Source: Varibaculum cambriense
Lineage (GTDB): Bacteria; Actinomycetota; Actinomycetes; Actinomycetales; Actinomycetaceae
Assembly: GCF_002848005.1 (NCBI RefSeq)
Contig: NZ_PKHX01000003.1
Location: forward strand, 122,317-186,316
DNA length: 64,000 nucleotides
Direction of reading: 5' to 3'
Below the pieces are notes generated by a model that saw only the letters and a program-made list of their open reading frames with translations, did not search any database and had not been told where the DNA came from. A program made the position numbers and the translations under genes. Numbering within the stretch: the first letter of the stretch is position 1; each line of letters starts with the position of its first letter. Shown piece by piece: positions 1-9,321 of this stretch.

Positions 1-1080
1 AGTGATCCGCTCGGCCATATCCCGATGGAATTTCTCAGGATTCGTGGGGGTACCGCTGCCGTCAGTTAACTGTTCGATCGGCACTAGATATCCGGTTTCG
101 CCCTCGGCAATGCAATCGGGAATCCCACCGGTAGCGGTACCCACTACCGGCAGCTCCATCGCGGCGGCCTCGAGGTTCACAATCCCCATCGGTTCATAAA
201 TCGAGGGGGTAACAAAAACATGCGCTGCCGACAAGATGTTTACTAGCTGGTCGTGCGGGAGCATCTCTTCAATCCAGATAATTCCGCTACGCTCTGCCGA
301 TAATTCGTCGACTAACTTGCGAACTTCTTTTTCAATCTCTGGGGTATCCGGTGCCCCCGCACAGAGTACTACCTGAGAATCTGCCGGAATCTGTTTGATT
401 GCCTGCAAGAAGTGCGGCAGTCCTTTTTGCCGGGTTATCCGACCTACGAAAGCCACAGTCGGTATCTCGGGGTTAATCCCGTATTTAGCTAGGGTTTGGG
501 CAACCGCTTCCTGGTCTGTGGGCAGCGCCCAATCGGTTAGATCCAAACCATTATGGATAACGTGGACTTTATCCGGATCTATCTGCGGGTAAGCCCGTAA
601 AATATCTTCCTTCATCCCGTGGGAGACCCCCACCACCGCATCGGCTGCCAAGTAAGCGGTTTTTTCTGCCCAGGATGAGAGGTTATAGCCGCCTCCCAAC
701 TGTTCGCGTTTCCAAGGACGCAGCGGCTCTAGGGAGTGAGCGGTCACCACATGCGGGACTTCGTAGAGTTTCTTCGCCCAGTGACCGGCCATATTCGCAT
801 ACCAAGTGTGAGAATGTACCAGATCAGCCTGGTCACAATGCTGCGCCATCTGTAAGTCGATTCCCAAGGTACGCAGGGCGGCATTATCCCCATCCTGTTT
901 GTGGCAATAGTCGTATCCTTGCACCCGAATTTTTCCGCCGTTATCGGGGCGCGGACCGTCGAAGCAATGCACTCCCACCTCAATTCTTTCCGCTAACACC
1001 TTTGCCAGCTCAGTGACGTGTACGCCAGCTCCGCCATAAACATGGGGTGGGTACTCGCGGCTTAACAAATCGACACGCAT
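1..1080 (-). CDS. glgA: Glycogen synthase, actinobacterial GT4 type (3' end outside window)
   Basis: The first 360 codons are present, read from ATG at 1080 down to the window edge; the C-terminus is missing. The N-terminus reads MRVDLLSREYPPHVYGGAGV, the glycine-rich nucleotide-sugar loop of GT4 glycosyltransferases; VHSHTWYANMAGH and the GRITRQKG stretch follow, and an EPMGIVNLEAAA segment contains the conserved EX7E nucleotide-sugar site. The family transfers glucose from ADP-glucose to alpha-1,4-glucan or to glucose-1-phosphate in cytosolic glycogen (or maltose-1-phosphate) synthesis. It is divergent from glgC, which makes the ADP-glucose; this pairing is typical for Actinobacteria. An upstream GGATCC-rich leader shows only a weak ribosome site. 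Whether the product is glycogen synthase or the GlgM-type maltose-1-phosphate synthase cannot be settled from sequence alone. Confidence 0.9.
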   Translation of the reverse strand, partial: MRVDLLSREYPPHVYGGAGVHVTELAKVLAERIEVGVHCFDGPRPDNGGKIRVQGYDYCHKQDGDNAALRTLGIDLQMAQHCDQADLVHSHTWYANMAGHWAKKLYEVPHVVTAHSLEPLRPWKREQLGGGYNLSSWAEKTAYLAADAVVGVSHGMKEDILRAYPQIDPDKVHVIHNGLDLTDWALPTDQEAVAQTLAKYGINPEIPTVAFVGRITRQKGLPHFLQAIKQIPADSQVVLCAGAPDTPEIEKEVRKLVDELSAERSGIIWIEEMLPHDQLVNILSAAHVFVTPSIYEPMGIVNLEAAAMELPVVGTATGGIPDCIAEGETGYLVPIEQLTDGSGTPTNPEKFHRDMAERIT

Positions 1081-1344
1081 TTTGGGGATCCTTTCCTAGG
1101 TGACCTTTAAATTTGCTGCTATTTACCAGGTTAGTAGAATCGTGAAGGCGCGGGGCAGAAACGGGAAACCTTCGTGCCTCCTTGCAGAAAATTCCCGCCT
1201 AAGGAATACCTCTGCCCTGGACTCAGAGAAAACGGCCAGGGGGAAACTATTATTTTTTAAATTCTTCGTAAGCGGACTATTACCGTTTAATTAATCGAGC
1301 TCAAATCCCCGCGCGAGCACTAGGGGTTGGCATATGCTGACGTC
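1081..1344. promoter_or_regulatory. glgA/glgC divergent intergenic region
   Basis: 264 bp between two divergent starts. No other gene is visible. The glgC side has an AT-rich run near 1250-1295 which is a plausible promoter position, but I cannot identify clear -35/-10 boxes or a regulator site. Confidence 0.4.
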
Positions 1345-2580
1345 ATGGGTAAAAAAAATGTTTTAGCAATGATTCTGGCTGGCGGCGAAGGCAAGCGCCT
1401 GATGCCCCTTACTTTAGATAGAGCGAAACCGGCAGTTCCCTTTGGGGGTACTTATCGTTTGATCGATTTCGCGCTTTCCAACGTGGTGAACTCCGGGTAT
1501 CTGCGTTCGGTAGTCCTCACCCAATATAAATCGCACTCTCTGGACCGTCACTTAGCTACCACCTGGCGGATGTCAGATTTGCTGAGCAACTATGTAGCAC
1601 CAGTGCCTGCCCAGCAGCGGCGCGGAAAGCATTGGTATTTGGGCAGCGCAGATGCGGTCTACCAGTCGCTAAACATTGTGCGCGATGAGAATCCCGACTA
1701 CGTCCTGATTATCGGGGCAGACAATATCTATCGCATGGACTTTTCTCAAATGGTCGACGACCATATTAAGTCCGGCCTGCCCTGTACCGTGGCAGGGATT
1801 CGCCAACCGATTGAGCTTTCCAGTGCTTTTGGGGTCATTGACCAAACCAACGGAACGATCAATCGCTTCATCGAAAAACCCGATACCTGCGAGGGTCTGC
1901 CTGATGATCCCACTAAGTTCTTGGCGTCGATGGGTAACTACGTTTTCACTACTAAAGACTTGGTAGCTGCTTTGGAAGAAGATGCCAAGAACGAAGAGTC
2001 AAAGCACGATATGGGCGGGGATCTGGTGCCCTACTTTGTAGAGCATGGCGGGGTGAACTGCTATGACTTCATTGAAAACGAAGTTCCAGGCGCTACCGAT
2101 CGCGACCGTGACTACTGGCGCGATGTCGGTACTATCGACGCCTTCTACGAGGCTCACCTGGACTTGCTGTCGGTGTCTCCGGTGTTCAACCTCTATAACT
2201 TTGACTGGCCAACCTACACGAAGCTAGACGCTTGGCTACCCCCCGCCAAGAGCACCTTTAACGACGAGACTCGCCGCGGCGCAGCCTTAGATTCAATCGT
2301 CTCGCCGGGAGTCATTATTTCGGGTGCGCATGTGGAGCGTTCTATGCTTTCCCCTATGGTGCATCTGCATTCATTCTCCTCTGTTGACGGCTCGGTATTG
2401 ATGCACGGAGCTGATGTGGAACGCTCTGCAGTCATCCACAACGCGATCTTGGATAAGAATGTACGGGTTGCCGAGGGCGTACAAATCGGTGTTGATCACG
2501 ACAAAGACCGCGAACGCGGATTCACGGTTTCCGAGGGCGGGATTACCGTAGTACCCAAGGGAACCATCGTCGATCATTAA
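1345..2580 (+). CDS. glgC: Glucose-1-phosphate adenylyltransferase
   Basis: Makes ADP-glucose from glucose-1-phosphate and ATP, the committed step of bacterial glycogen synthesis. The N-terminal [12 protein letters not shown] signature (residues 12-23), the [11 protein letters not shown] segment and GSADAVYQ are the nucleotidyltransferase core; the C-terminal third is the left-handed beta-helix. Length 411 aa is normal for the family. A TTG at 1327 would add six residues, but an AGGGG motif lies directly against it, so the ATG at 1345 is preferred because family members begin almost immediately before the VLA-ILAGGEG strand. Neither start has a well-spaced Shine-Dalgarno. Divergent from glgA across about 260 bp and followed by a strong hairpin terminator. 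Confidence 0.95.
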   Translation: MGKKNVLAMILAGGEGKRLMPLTLDRAKPAVPFGGTYRLIDFALSNVVNSGYLRSVVLTQYKSHSLDRHLATTWRMSDLLSNYVAPVPAQQRRGKHWYLGSADAVYQSLNIVRDENPDYVLIIGADNIYRMDFSQMVDDHIKSGLPCTVAGIRQPIELSSAFGVIDQTNGTINRFIEKPDTCEGLPDDPTKFLASMGNYVFTTKDLVAALEEDAKNEESKHDMGGDLVPYFVEHGGVNCYDFIENEVPGATDRDRDYWRDVGTIDAFYEAHLDLLSVSPVFNLYNFDWPTYTKLDAWLPPAKSTFNDETRRGAALDSIVSPGVIISGAHVERSMLSPMVHLHSFSSVDGSVLMHGADVERSAVIHNAILDKNVRVAEGVQIGVDHDKDRERGFTVSEGGITVVPKGTIVDH

Positions 2581-2600
2581 GCTATCGCTGGCTAAATTAC

Positions 2601-2630
2601 CGGGGAGCACTTCCTTTGAAGTGCTCCCCG
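2601..2630 (+). terminator. Terminator after glgC
   Basis: Perfect 13-bp inverted repeat CGGGGAGCACTTC / GAAGTGCTCCCCG with a CTTT loop, 20 nt after the glgC stop. There is no long U-tract, which is common for actinobacterial hairpin terminators. Confidence 0.8.
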
Positions 2631-2694
2631 AGCTATATCTAGCAGCGTCTTGAACGGTACCAGCAACACAAAAGCGTCTAAGTGTAGCCCGCGG

Positions 2695-3183
2695 CTATTG
2701 ACGCAGCGGGGCGTGAAAAACTCCAGTCAGTTCCCCGTCACCTGGGACAAGATGAGTAAAATCGGCAACTCTAAAAGCAATAGCGGTAGCGGTGGACACT
2801 CCGTAAGGTACGCCGGCGTTTTCCGGTGCTAAAAGCTGGGCAGTCATGGAAATAATGGGCTCATGCCCTACTACCAAAATGGCTTTACCCCCTGCCGGTG
2901 CATACTCGCTTACTAGCCGCAGCAGCCGCTCCGGAGAGCAATGATAAAGCTCGTCCTCTGCCAGTAGCTGTGCGCTCGGGTAAGCTAGACCGACCTGCTG
3001 GGCAGTTTGGGTGGCGCGAGCCGCCGTAGAATGCAAAATCAGCTCTACCTCGACCCCCTCTTTAACCAGAAGCGCCCCCAATTCCCGCGCCTGCCGCACC
3101 CCCGCCGGGGTCAAAGGGCGGGAGTGGTCACCTCGGCCATAACCAGCCTGAGCATGCCGCACCAGCGTTAATTCGTAGCTCAT
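2695..3183 (-). CDS. SixA-like histidine phosphatase
   Basis: 162 aa of the short histidine-phosphatase (phosphoglycerate-mutase-like) family. The catalytic RHA motif is at residues 9-11, followed by GYGRGDHSRPLTPAG, the DxxRPLxxxG signature of SixA-type enzymes; the second catalytic histidine is in GHEP near residue 107. SixA removes phosphate from phosphohistidine in phosphorelay proteins in E. coli; the substrate here is unknown. ATG start with a GGATAG ribosome site. It reads toward the glgC terminator and stands divergent from the small Cys protein at 3235. Confidence 0.8.
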   Translation of the reverse strand: MSYELTLVRHAQAGYGRGDHSRPLTPAGVRQARELGALLVKEGVEVELILHSTAARATQTAQQVGLAYPSAQLLAEDELYHCSPERLLRLVSEYAPAGGKAILVVGHEPIISMTAQLLAPENAGVPYGVSTATAIAFRVADFTHLVPGDGELTGVFHAPLRQ

Positions 3184-3234
3184 AGCTCTATCCTAGCTAA
3201 GCCTCTAGAATGAAAACTAAGGACAAGGAGAGGT

Positions 3235-3468
3235 ATGGCTTTAGCTAAGGGACCAGAAGACAATATCTGTTCGGCGCGAGGATGTGAAAACCCGGCAACC
3301 AAAGCGGTGCTATGGCGTAATCCCAAGATTCCCCGCCGGGTACATAAAACCTGGCTGACTTGCGATGAACATACCGATTTTTTGCGGCAATATCTGGCAT
3401 ATCGCTCTTTTCCCACTAAAGTGGTTCCTTTTAGCGAGGTCGATACGGCAACTTTGGATGAAACCTGA
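3235..3468 (+). CDS. Small conserved Cys-containing protein
   Basis: 77 aa with a very good ribosome site (AAGGAGAGGT) before the ATG. It contains CSARGC near residues 13-18 and a later CDEH, a spacing that suggests a metal-binding or redox site. Proteins of this kind are widespread in Actinobacteria, often labelled acetone carboxylase without evidence; I do not know the function. It converges on the ABC-F gene with a 36-bp gap. Confidence 0.7.
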   Translation: MALAKGPEDNICSARGCENPATKAVLWRNPKIPRRVHKTWLTCDEHTDFLRQYLAYRSFPTKVVPFSEVDTATLDET

Positions 3469-3504
3469 GTCGTCCGGCAGCCCCTGTTGGCTATTCCTGG
3501 TTTT

Positions 3505-5169
3505 CTAGGTAAGCTCCACCAGATCCAGGTAATCATCACTCCATAAATCTTCATCCCCATCGGGCAGCAGCAACACCCGCTGCGGATTGAGCGCCTCAAC
3601 GGCACCCGGATCGTGGGTCACCAGCACCACTGCCCCCTCGTATTGGTCGAGGGCGTGCAAGATTTCTTCCCGAGACGCCGGATCCAAGTTATTGGTAGGT
3701 TCATCTAGCAGCAGCACATTGGCGCCACTTACTACCAGGGTGGCTAAAGCGAGACGGGTTTTTTCTCCCCCCGACAGCACGATGGCCGGCTTAAAAGCGT
3801 CCTCACCCGAAAATAAGAACTGTCCCAAAATATTACGCACATGGGTTTCATCCAGGTCGGGAGCCGCCGCGGTCATATTTTCGTAAACCGTGCGAGCCGG
3901 ATCCAAGGTTTCGTGTTCTTGGGCGTAATAGCCCAGTTTGAGGCCGTGCCCGGGAACAACTTCCCCCGCGTCTGCCTCCTCGATCCCGTTTAGTAGTCGC
4001 AGCAGCGTGGTTTTACCGGCCCCGTTTTCCCCCAAAACCACTACTTTGCTACCGCGGTCAATTGATAAATCTAGGCCGGAAAATACCTCTAGGCTGCCAT
4101 AAGATTTCGCGAGGCCGCGCGCATTCAGCGGTACTTTGCCGCAAGCTAGCGGAGTAGGAAAACGCAGGCGGGCGACTTTTTCGGCTTTGGTTTCACTTCC
4201 GGCCTCTTTAACCAGTTCCTCGGCTCGACGCAGCATTTGTTGCGCCGCGACTGCCTTAGTGGCTTTGGCTCGCATTTTTTCGCCTTGCTCGCGCAATGCC
4301 TGTGCTTTCGCTAAGGCATTTTGGCGCTCCCGGCGCCGCCGCGCCTCATCTTGGGCACGTTGCTTCAGGTAGGCGTCCCACCCCAGTTTGTATTGATCGA
4401 TCACCGCCCGGGAGGCATCCAAGTACCAAACCTGGTTTACCGTGTCTTTTAGCAGCGCGGTGGAGTGGGTGACCATTACGAAGCCGCCGGCATAGGTGCG
4501 CAGGAAATCGCGAAGCCAAATGATGGAGTCATGGTCTAAGTGGTTGGTGGGTTCGTCTAGAAGCAGTACGTCCGGCTGGGAAAACAGTACCCGCGCCAGT
4601 TCTACCCGGCGGCGCTGCCCTCCCGAAAGGGTCGCCAGTGGTTGCGTGAGCGCGGCTTGGTCAAGCCCCAAGTTATGGGCGATCTGCATAGCTTCCGAGC
4701 GGGCAGCATACCCGCCTAGCCGAGTGAACTCTTCATCTAGGCGGGCGTATCTTTCTATCGCCTTCGCTTGGGTTTCCCCACTGGTAGTGGACATTTTTTC
4801 TTGAGCGTTCTCGATTGCCCACAAAGTGCGATCCAAATCCCGCACCGCCATTATCCGGGAAATCCCGTCTTTTTGTTTCACCCCGACTGCTGGGTCTTGT
4901 GACAGATACCCTACCGACCCCGAGGAAGTAACTTTGCCTTGAAAATCGATATTGTCGATTAAGTCTTGGGCTTCTTCTTCACTGAGGGAGCCGCTGGAGC
5001 GGTGTTTACCTAGCGCCACTAGCGCCGCGATTAAACGCATAGTAGTGGTTTTACCAGCACCATTGCGCCCGACTAGGCCGATGCGCATTCCTTTATCAAT
5101 CCGCAAATTGGTGCGGGAGACCAAGAGCCGCTGCCCGATCCGCACTTCCATATCTTGCGCATTAATCAC
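3505..5169 (-). CDS. ABC-F family ATPase
   Basis: 554 aa soluble protein with two ABC ATPase cassettes and no membrane segment. Walker A of the first cassette is GRNGAGKT (about residue 34-41) and that of the second GENGAGKT (about 375). Each has its signature and Walker B: LSGGQRRR with LLLDEPTNHLD, and LSGGEKTR with LLLDEPTNNLD. The linker between them is a long Arg/Lys/Ala-rich helix (about 260-330), the P-site tRNA interaction motif region of ABC-F proteins. ABC-F proteins act on the ribosome as translation factors or antibiotic-protection proteins; which of these is not decidable here. GTG start (codons MINAQDMEVRIG). The divergent neighbour is 143 bp away. Confidence 0.9.
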   Translation of the reverse strand: MINAQDMEVRIGQRLLVSRTNLRIDKGMRIGLVGRNGAGKTTTMRLIAALVALGKHRSSGSLSEEEAQDLIDNIDFQGKVTSSGSVGYLSQDPAVGVKQKDGISRIMAVRDLDRTLWAIENAQEKMSTTSGETQAKAIERYARLDEEFTRLGGYAARSEAMQIAHNLGLDQAALTQPLATLSGGQRRRVELARVLFSQPDVLLLDEPTNHLDHDSIIWLRDFLRTYAGGFVMVTHSTALLKDTVNQVWYLDASRAVIDQYKLGWDAYLKQRAQDEARRRRERQNALAKAQALREQGEKMRAKATKAVAAQQMLRRAEELVKEAGSETKAEKVARLRFPTPLACGKVPLNARGLAKSYGSLEVFSGLDLSIDRGSKVVVLGENGAGKTTLLRLLNGIEEADAGEVVPGHGLKLGYYAQEHETLDPARTVYENMTAAAPDLDETHVRNILGQFLFSGEDAFKPAIVLSGGEKTRLALATLVVSGANVLLLDEPTNNLDPASREEILHALDQYEGAVVLVTHDPGAVEALNPQRVLLLPDGDEDLWSDDYLDLVELT

Positions 5170-5312
5170 GGTGTGGATTCTACCCAGGTGCTGCCAGTAG
5201 TTAAAACTGATACGACTATTGCTTGCCCCGCTACTTTCCCGTATTTTCGAGGATAGGAGTAGGTCGGAGCGAGCAGCATCCCCGGCAGAGCAGGTGGAGG
5301 TGAAGAATAACT

Positions 5313-6047
5313 ATGTTTTGTGGCTTCTATATTTCCCTACTTGGAAAACCAGGTAGCCCCCTACCGGAAGTAGAAGAGGGCAGCGAACCGCTGGTTAATG
5401 CTATCTTTGCCTGGCAGCACACTTTCATCGCGGACTTTCCCCAGCGATATGACCATGGAGAAATCTGGCACGTTGCAGAAGCTACTGTAAAACCCAGGCA
5501 GCAGCATATTGAAGCGACCGCATATTTTATTGCTCCCAGCTTTACGGATTCACCAGCTGCTATAGCTCAGATGTTTGAGGCATTCTGGAAAGCTACTGAA
5601 AAGCTGTACCAGCTCCAGATTTCAGAAGTTATTTTTCAGTTTGACCCCACTACCAGCGCAGATTTTTCCCAGCTAGCTCCGGACTTTAGTAGCTATCAGG
5701 CAGCTGCTCAATGGATGGATTCCGAATTCATTCCTGCGACCACCACCGCTATTTTGTACGTCACCGCAGATACCCGGTTACCCGAGGAAGTTGCTAGAGA
5801 AACGATAGCTTTCATTAACTCCTGCGGAATTTCCGTAACCGCTGATACCTCGCGCGGTTCCGTCCTCCCTAAAAACAGCAGCGCGAAAATACCTGAGGAC
5901 CGTTACCGGGCACTTATTCCGGGGTGGGATTCCATCAGTGTTTCTTGGTTTTTGGCGGCGCTAGTTGCCAGCTATGCCCCGAAAATCCGGGAAAACCTTA
6001 CTATTTCCATTGGGCTAGCTCCCTTATCCTCCGGTGCTGAATCTTAG
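5313..6047 (+). CDS. Hypothetical protein, 244 aa
   Basis: I do not recognise this protein. It has an ATG start with a GGAGGTG ribosome site about 12 nt upstream, codon use like the neighbours, and no stop or frameshift. It is soluble with no clear signal peptide, rich in Ala, Ser and Thr, and contains several aromatic-rich stretches such as FEAFWKATEKLYQLQ (about residue 92). A short IPGWDSISVSWFLAALVASYAP segment near residue 205 is weakly hydrophobic. It stands alone between the divergent ABC-F gene and the downstream SorC regulator, which has its own 186-bp leader. Confidence 0.7.
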   Translation: MFCGFYISLLGKPGSPLPEVEEGSEPLVNAIFAWQHTFIADFPQRYDHGEIWHVAEATVKPRQQHIEATAYFIAPSFTDSPAAIAQMFEAFWKATEKLYQLQISEVIFQFDPTTSADFSQLAPDFSSYQAAAQWMDSEFIPATTTAILYVTADTRLPEEVARETIAFINSCGISVTADTSRGSVLPKNSSAKIPEDRYRALIPGWDSISVSWFLAALVASYAPKIRENLTISIGLAPLSSGAES

Positions 6048-6233
6048 CTGATTCCTAGTACCCTGCCAGTGCGGAAAGTCCTGCCACTTTACCGGTCTCA
6101 ACAGCGCGTTATTTCCATTGCAATCACTACAATGCAGTAAACATAATGCCATCGCGATGTAGATACTTCCCTAGTCTAACTTGGGGATTTACAATAGTGC
6201 TTTAGCAAAGGTGCCGTAACAAAGGGAAAAGTC

Positions 6234-7187
6234 ATGCCCGTAAATCTGAGCCGCAAAGACATTCAAGCTATTGATGCCGCCAAAGCCTACTATGGGGGTC
6301 TCCCCCAAAATGAAGTGGCGGCACGCCTGGGAATCTCCCGTCCCACGGTTTCTAAACTGCTGCGCTATGCACGCGCCAAAGGATACGTGAAAATCACGGT
6401 TAATGATCCCCGACTAGCAGACTCGTCGACTGCGAAGGCTCTGATTTCACGTTTCGGTTTAGAGGAGGCGGTGGTAGTTTATCCCAGCGCTCCCGCAGAT
6501 ATTGAAGTCCGCAAAGCGCTGGGAGAAGCCGGGGCCCGAATGGTGGAAAAGGTGATTAAAGATGGTGATACCGTGGGGGTTTCCTGGTCGCGCACCGTCG
6601 AAGAAATCTCTAAAAATCTTTCCCCCCAGCAACGCAAGAAGGTAGAGGTCGTGCAGCTGCGCGGAGGGGTAGGCGGGTTTGCGCGCGGACAAAGCGAAAT
6701 CGAGGCGGTCAATCGTTTTGCTGAGGCTTTTAACGCTGAGGCACACCTCTTGGGAGCGCCCACCGTATTTCAAAGCGCGGAAGCTAAACAGGCGATGATG
6801 AAAGAAAAACAGGTGGCGGCAGTCTTGAAACGCGGACGCGACTCGCAGGTAGCCGTTTTTACCGTGGGAGATGCGGCCAAAAGTTCCTATCTTTTGTCCC
6901 TGCCCACCCTCTCACGCGATGTGAAACTGATTTTAGAGAAAAAAGCAGTCGGCGATATTTGTTCCCGCTTCATCGATACCCACGGCAGGGTGTGTTTGCC
7001 GGAACTAAATGACCGCACTATGGCGATATCTTTGGCACAGCTGCGGCGGATTCCCGAAAAAATTATGGTTGCTGGCGGGGGCGCGAAAGTAGCGATTATC
7101 AGGGTCGCCCTGGAACACGGTTACGCTAATCGCCTAGTGATTGACGCGGCTACTGCCGCGCAAGTGTTAGATATGCGCGTGAACTAG
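6234..7187 (+). CDS. SorC-family sugar-binding transcriptional regulator
   Basis: 317 aa. An N-terminal helix-turn-helix (about residues 22-46, LPQNEVAARLGISRPTVSK) is followed by the SorC sugar-phosphate-binding domain, with GVSWSRTVEEIS and the C-terminal VAGGGAKVAI segment that is characteristic of the family. These regulators normally bind a phosphorylated sugar or polyol and control the adjacent operon. A ribosome site AAAGGGAAAAG precedes the ATG. The next gene, 196 bp downstream, is a HAD-IIA phosphatase, but a probable terminator separates them. A second SorC regulator occurs at 32107-33069. Confidence 0.88.
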   Translation: MPVNLSRKDIQAIDAAKAYYGGLPQNEVAARLGISRPTVSKLLRYARAKGYVKITVNDPRLADSSTAKALISRFGLEEAVVVYPSAPADIEVRKALGEAGARMVEKVIKDGDTVGVSWSRTVEEISKNLSPQQRKKVEVVQLRGGVGGFARGQSEIEAVNRFAEAFNAEAHLLGAPTVFQSAEAKQAMMKEKQVAAVLKRGRDSQVAVFTVGDAAKSSYLLSLPTLSRDVKLILEKKAVGDICSRFIDTHGRVCLPELNDRTMAISLAQLRRIPEKIMVAGGGAKVAIIRVALEHGYANRLVIDAATAAQVLDMRVN

Positions 7188-7232
7188 CTAGGCACTCGAA
7201 TAACGATCATCGGGTACCATCAGGCTCTCTCC

Positions 7233-7254
7233 CTTCCCGTACCTAACCGGGAAG
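7233..7254 (+). terminator. Probable terminator after SorC regulator
   Basis: Inverted repeat CTTCCCG / CGGGAAG with an 8-nt loop, followed within about 10 nt by GTTTTT. It lies 46 nt after the regulator stop. Confidence 0.5.
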
Positions 7255-7383
7255 TTACCGAGTTTTTAACGTGTTTCAAACCCTTTATTACGTTTAAGCG
7301 AGGTAGGTCTCTACAGTGTGAAATGCGCGGCTATCAGCGCTTTAAAGCTTAGCAATCGAGGGAAACGCCATTAGGATGAGGGC

Positions 7384-8172
7384 ATGAACGATATTAGTAA
7401 ACTGCGTAAACCCAAAGCTTGGATGAGCGACATGGATGGCGTGCTGGTGCACGAATCGCTGGCTTTGCCGGGCGCAAATGAGTTTATCGAAACTCTAAAA
7501 GAAAAGAATATTCCCTTCTTGGTACTGACCAATAACTCTATCTTTACCAACCGCGACCTCTCGGCACGTTTGGAAGCTTCGGGGCTAGAAGTTCCCGAAG
7601 ACCATATCTGGACCTCTGCGAACGCTACCGCTGAGTTCTTAAACAGTCAGTCCCCTAACTCTCGGGCTTACGTGATTGGAGAGGCGGGACTGACCACCGC
7701 GATCCATGAAGCCGGTTATGTGATGACCGAAAGTAATCCCGAGTTTGTGGTGTTGGGAGAAACCCGCTTCTACGATTTCGTAAGTATCACTAAAGCCATC
7801 CGCCTGATCGAAAAGGGCGCCAAGTTTATTTGCACGAACCCCGACACTACTGGTCCTTCCGAAGACGGAACTTTGCCGGCAGTGGGATCAGTGGCTGCGA
7901 TGATCACCAAGGCTACCGGGCGTAAACCCTATTTCGTGGGTAAACCAAACCCGATAATGTTCCGAGCCGGGCTTAATAAACTAGGAGCCCACTCCGAACA
8001 CGCCGCCATGGTAGGTGACCGTATGGACACCGATATTCATGCCGGGGTAGAAAGCGGAATGGATTCTTATTTGGTGCTTTCAGGTTCGACTGACCGGGAA
8101 GATATCAAGAAGTTCCCATTTAGGCCGAAAGCTGTTTTCGACGGGATCGGGGATTTACTGCCCCTACTCTAA
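7384..8172 (+). CDS. HAD-IIA (NagD-like) sugar-phosphate phosphatase
   Basis: 262 aa HAD-superfamily phosphatase with a C2-type cap. Catalytic DMDGV at residues 16-20, the LTNNS motif near 48-52, the cap region, the VGKP lysine motif near 185 and the acidic GDRMDTD motif at 211-217 are all intact. Family members hydrolyse small phosphates such as ribonucleotide monophosphates, glycerol-3-phosphate or phosphoglycolate. The ATG has a good GGATGAGGG ribosome site. It lies downstream of a SorC regulator that could sense its substrate. It is related to, but separate from, the HAD domain in the fusion protein at 26565-29177. A bidirectional terminator follows. Confidence 0.9.
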   Translation: MNDISKLRKPKAWMSDMDGVLVHESLALPGANEFIETLKEKNIPFLVLTNNSIFTNRDLSARLEASGLEVPEDHIWTSANATAEFLNSQSPNSRAYVIGEAGLTTAIHEAGYVMTESNPEFVVLGETRFYDFVSITKAIRLIEKGAKFICTNPDTTGPSEDGTLPAVGSVAAMITKATGRKPYFVGKPNPIMFRAGLNKLGAHSEHAAMVGDRMDTDIHAGVESGMDSYLVLSGSTDREDIKKFPFRPKAVFDGIGDLLPLL

Positions 8173-8212
8173 TAGCAGGTATCGCACCGAGATTTCGGAC
8201 TATATTTTCTGA

Positions 8213-8241
8213 GAGGCTCCCTGCCAGCGGCAGGGAGCCTC
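8213..8241. terminator. Bidirectional terminator between HAD phosphatase and arcB
   Basis: Perfect 13-bp inverted repeat GAGGCTCCCTGCC / GGCAGGGAGCCTC with a 3-nt loop, positioned between two convergent genes. Confidence 0.85.
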
Positions 8242-8264
8242 CTGCTATTCAGCAGGTTACAGTC

Positions 8265-9269
8265 CTAAGCAGTCAGTGTTCCCAAAGTAGCTACCATCAC
8301 TGCTTTAATGGTGTGCATCCGGTTTTCTGCCTGGTCAAACACTACAGAACGTTCCCCGGAGAAGACTTCGTCGGTTACTTCTAACGCTTCTAGCCCCGTT
8401 TTTTGGTAAATATCCTCCCCCACGGTGGTGGCGCGGTCATGGAAAGCGGGTAGGCAGTGCAAGAATTTTGCCTGTGGCCCCGCCGCCTCCATTAGCTGCG
8501 CATTCACCTGATAGGGCAATAGCAGCTTAATCCGCTCATCCCAGACTTCTTTCGGCTCTCCCATCGAAACCCAAACATCGGTATACAAGAAGTCGGCGTC
8601 TTTAACCCCAGCAGCTGGGTCATCGGTGTGGGTGATTTTCGCGCCGGTCTGAGCCGCAATTTCATGGGCTTTATCTATCCAGCACTGTTCATTCCACAGC
8701 TTCCGCGGCCCAATAATCCGCACATCCATACCCATCATCGCCCCGGAAATCAGTAGCGAATTCGACATATTATTGCGAGCATCCCCCAGGTAGGCAAAAG
8801 AAATATCGCGCAAGTCCCGCCCGGAATGCTCCATCATAGTTAGCTGGTCACAGAGCATTTGAGTAGGATGCCATTCATCGGTCAGTCCATTCCAAACGGG
8901 GACTCCCGACAGGCGCGCCAAAGTCTCTACGTCCTCCTGGCGGCGCCCTCGAAACTCGATCCCGTCATAAAAACGCCCCAGCACTTGCGCGGTGTCCGCC
9001 ATAGATTCCTTATGCCCAATCTGGGAGGCCGCCGGGTCTAGGAAGGTTACGTGCGCTCCCTGATCGTAAGCAGCTACTTCAAAAGAACAACGCGTGCGGG
9101 TAGAAGTTTTTTCAAAAATCAGGGCGATATTTTTCCCTTTTAGATAAGGCTGTTCGGTTCCTGCGCGTTTGGCTGCTTTGAGCTGCGCCGCCAAATCCAG
9201 TAGATACCGCCACTCCTCGGCGGTAAAATCAAGTTCTTTTAGAAAATGGCGACCAGATAGTAATGCCAC
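8265..9269 (-). CDS. arcB: Ornithine carbamoyltransferase, probably catabolic
   Basis: 334 aa. The carbamoyl-phosphate loop STRTR is at residues 56-60, the HPTQ motif near 140, and the ornithine-binding HCLPAF motif near 274. With arginine deiminase immediately upstream it should convert citrulline plus phosphate to ornithine plus carbamoyl phosphate in the arginine deiminase pathway; the same fold also serves biosynthesis (argF), so the direction is inferred from context. GTG start preceded by AAAGG. Carbamate kinase (arcC), which would harvest the ATP, and the antiporter arcD are not in the window. The gene ends at a strong shared terminator. Confidence 0.92.
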   Translation of the reverse strand: MALLSGRHFLKELDFTAEEWRYLLDLAAQLKAAKRAGTEQPYLKGKNIALIFEKTSTRTRCSFEVAAYDQGAHVTFLDPAASQIGHKESMADTAQVLGRFYDGIEFRGRRQEDVETLARLSGVPVWNGLTDEWHPTQMLCDQLTMMEHSGRDLRDISFAYLGDARNNMSNSLLISGAMMGMDVRIIGPRKLWNEQCWIDKAHEIAAQTGAKITHTDDPAAGVKDADFLYTDVWVSMGEPKEVWDERIKLLLPYQVNAQLMEAAGPQAKFLHCLPAFHDRATTVGEDIYQKTGLEALEVTDEVFSGERSVVFDQAENRMHTIKAVMVATLGTLTA

Positions 9270-9321
9270 AGTTTAACCTTTCTGTTTATTTCTTATCCCT
9301 GCCTTGCTGGGAGGGTTAAAG

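Noticed and set aside
1-1016. Plus-strand open frames over the first kilobase
   Set aside because: They lie antisense to glgA, whose protein sequence is clear on the minus strand.
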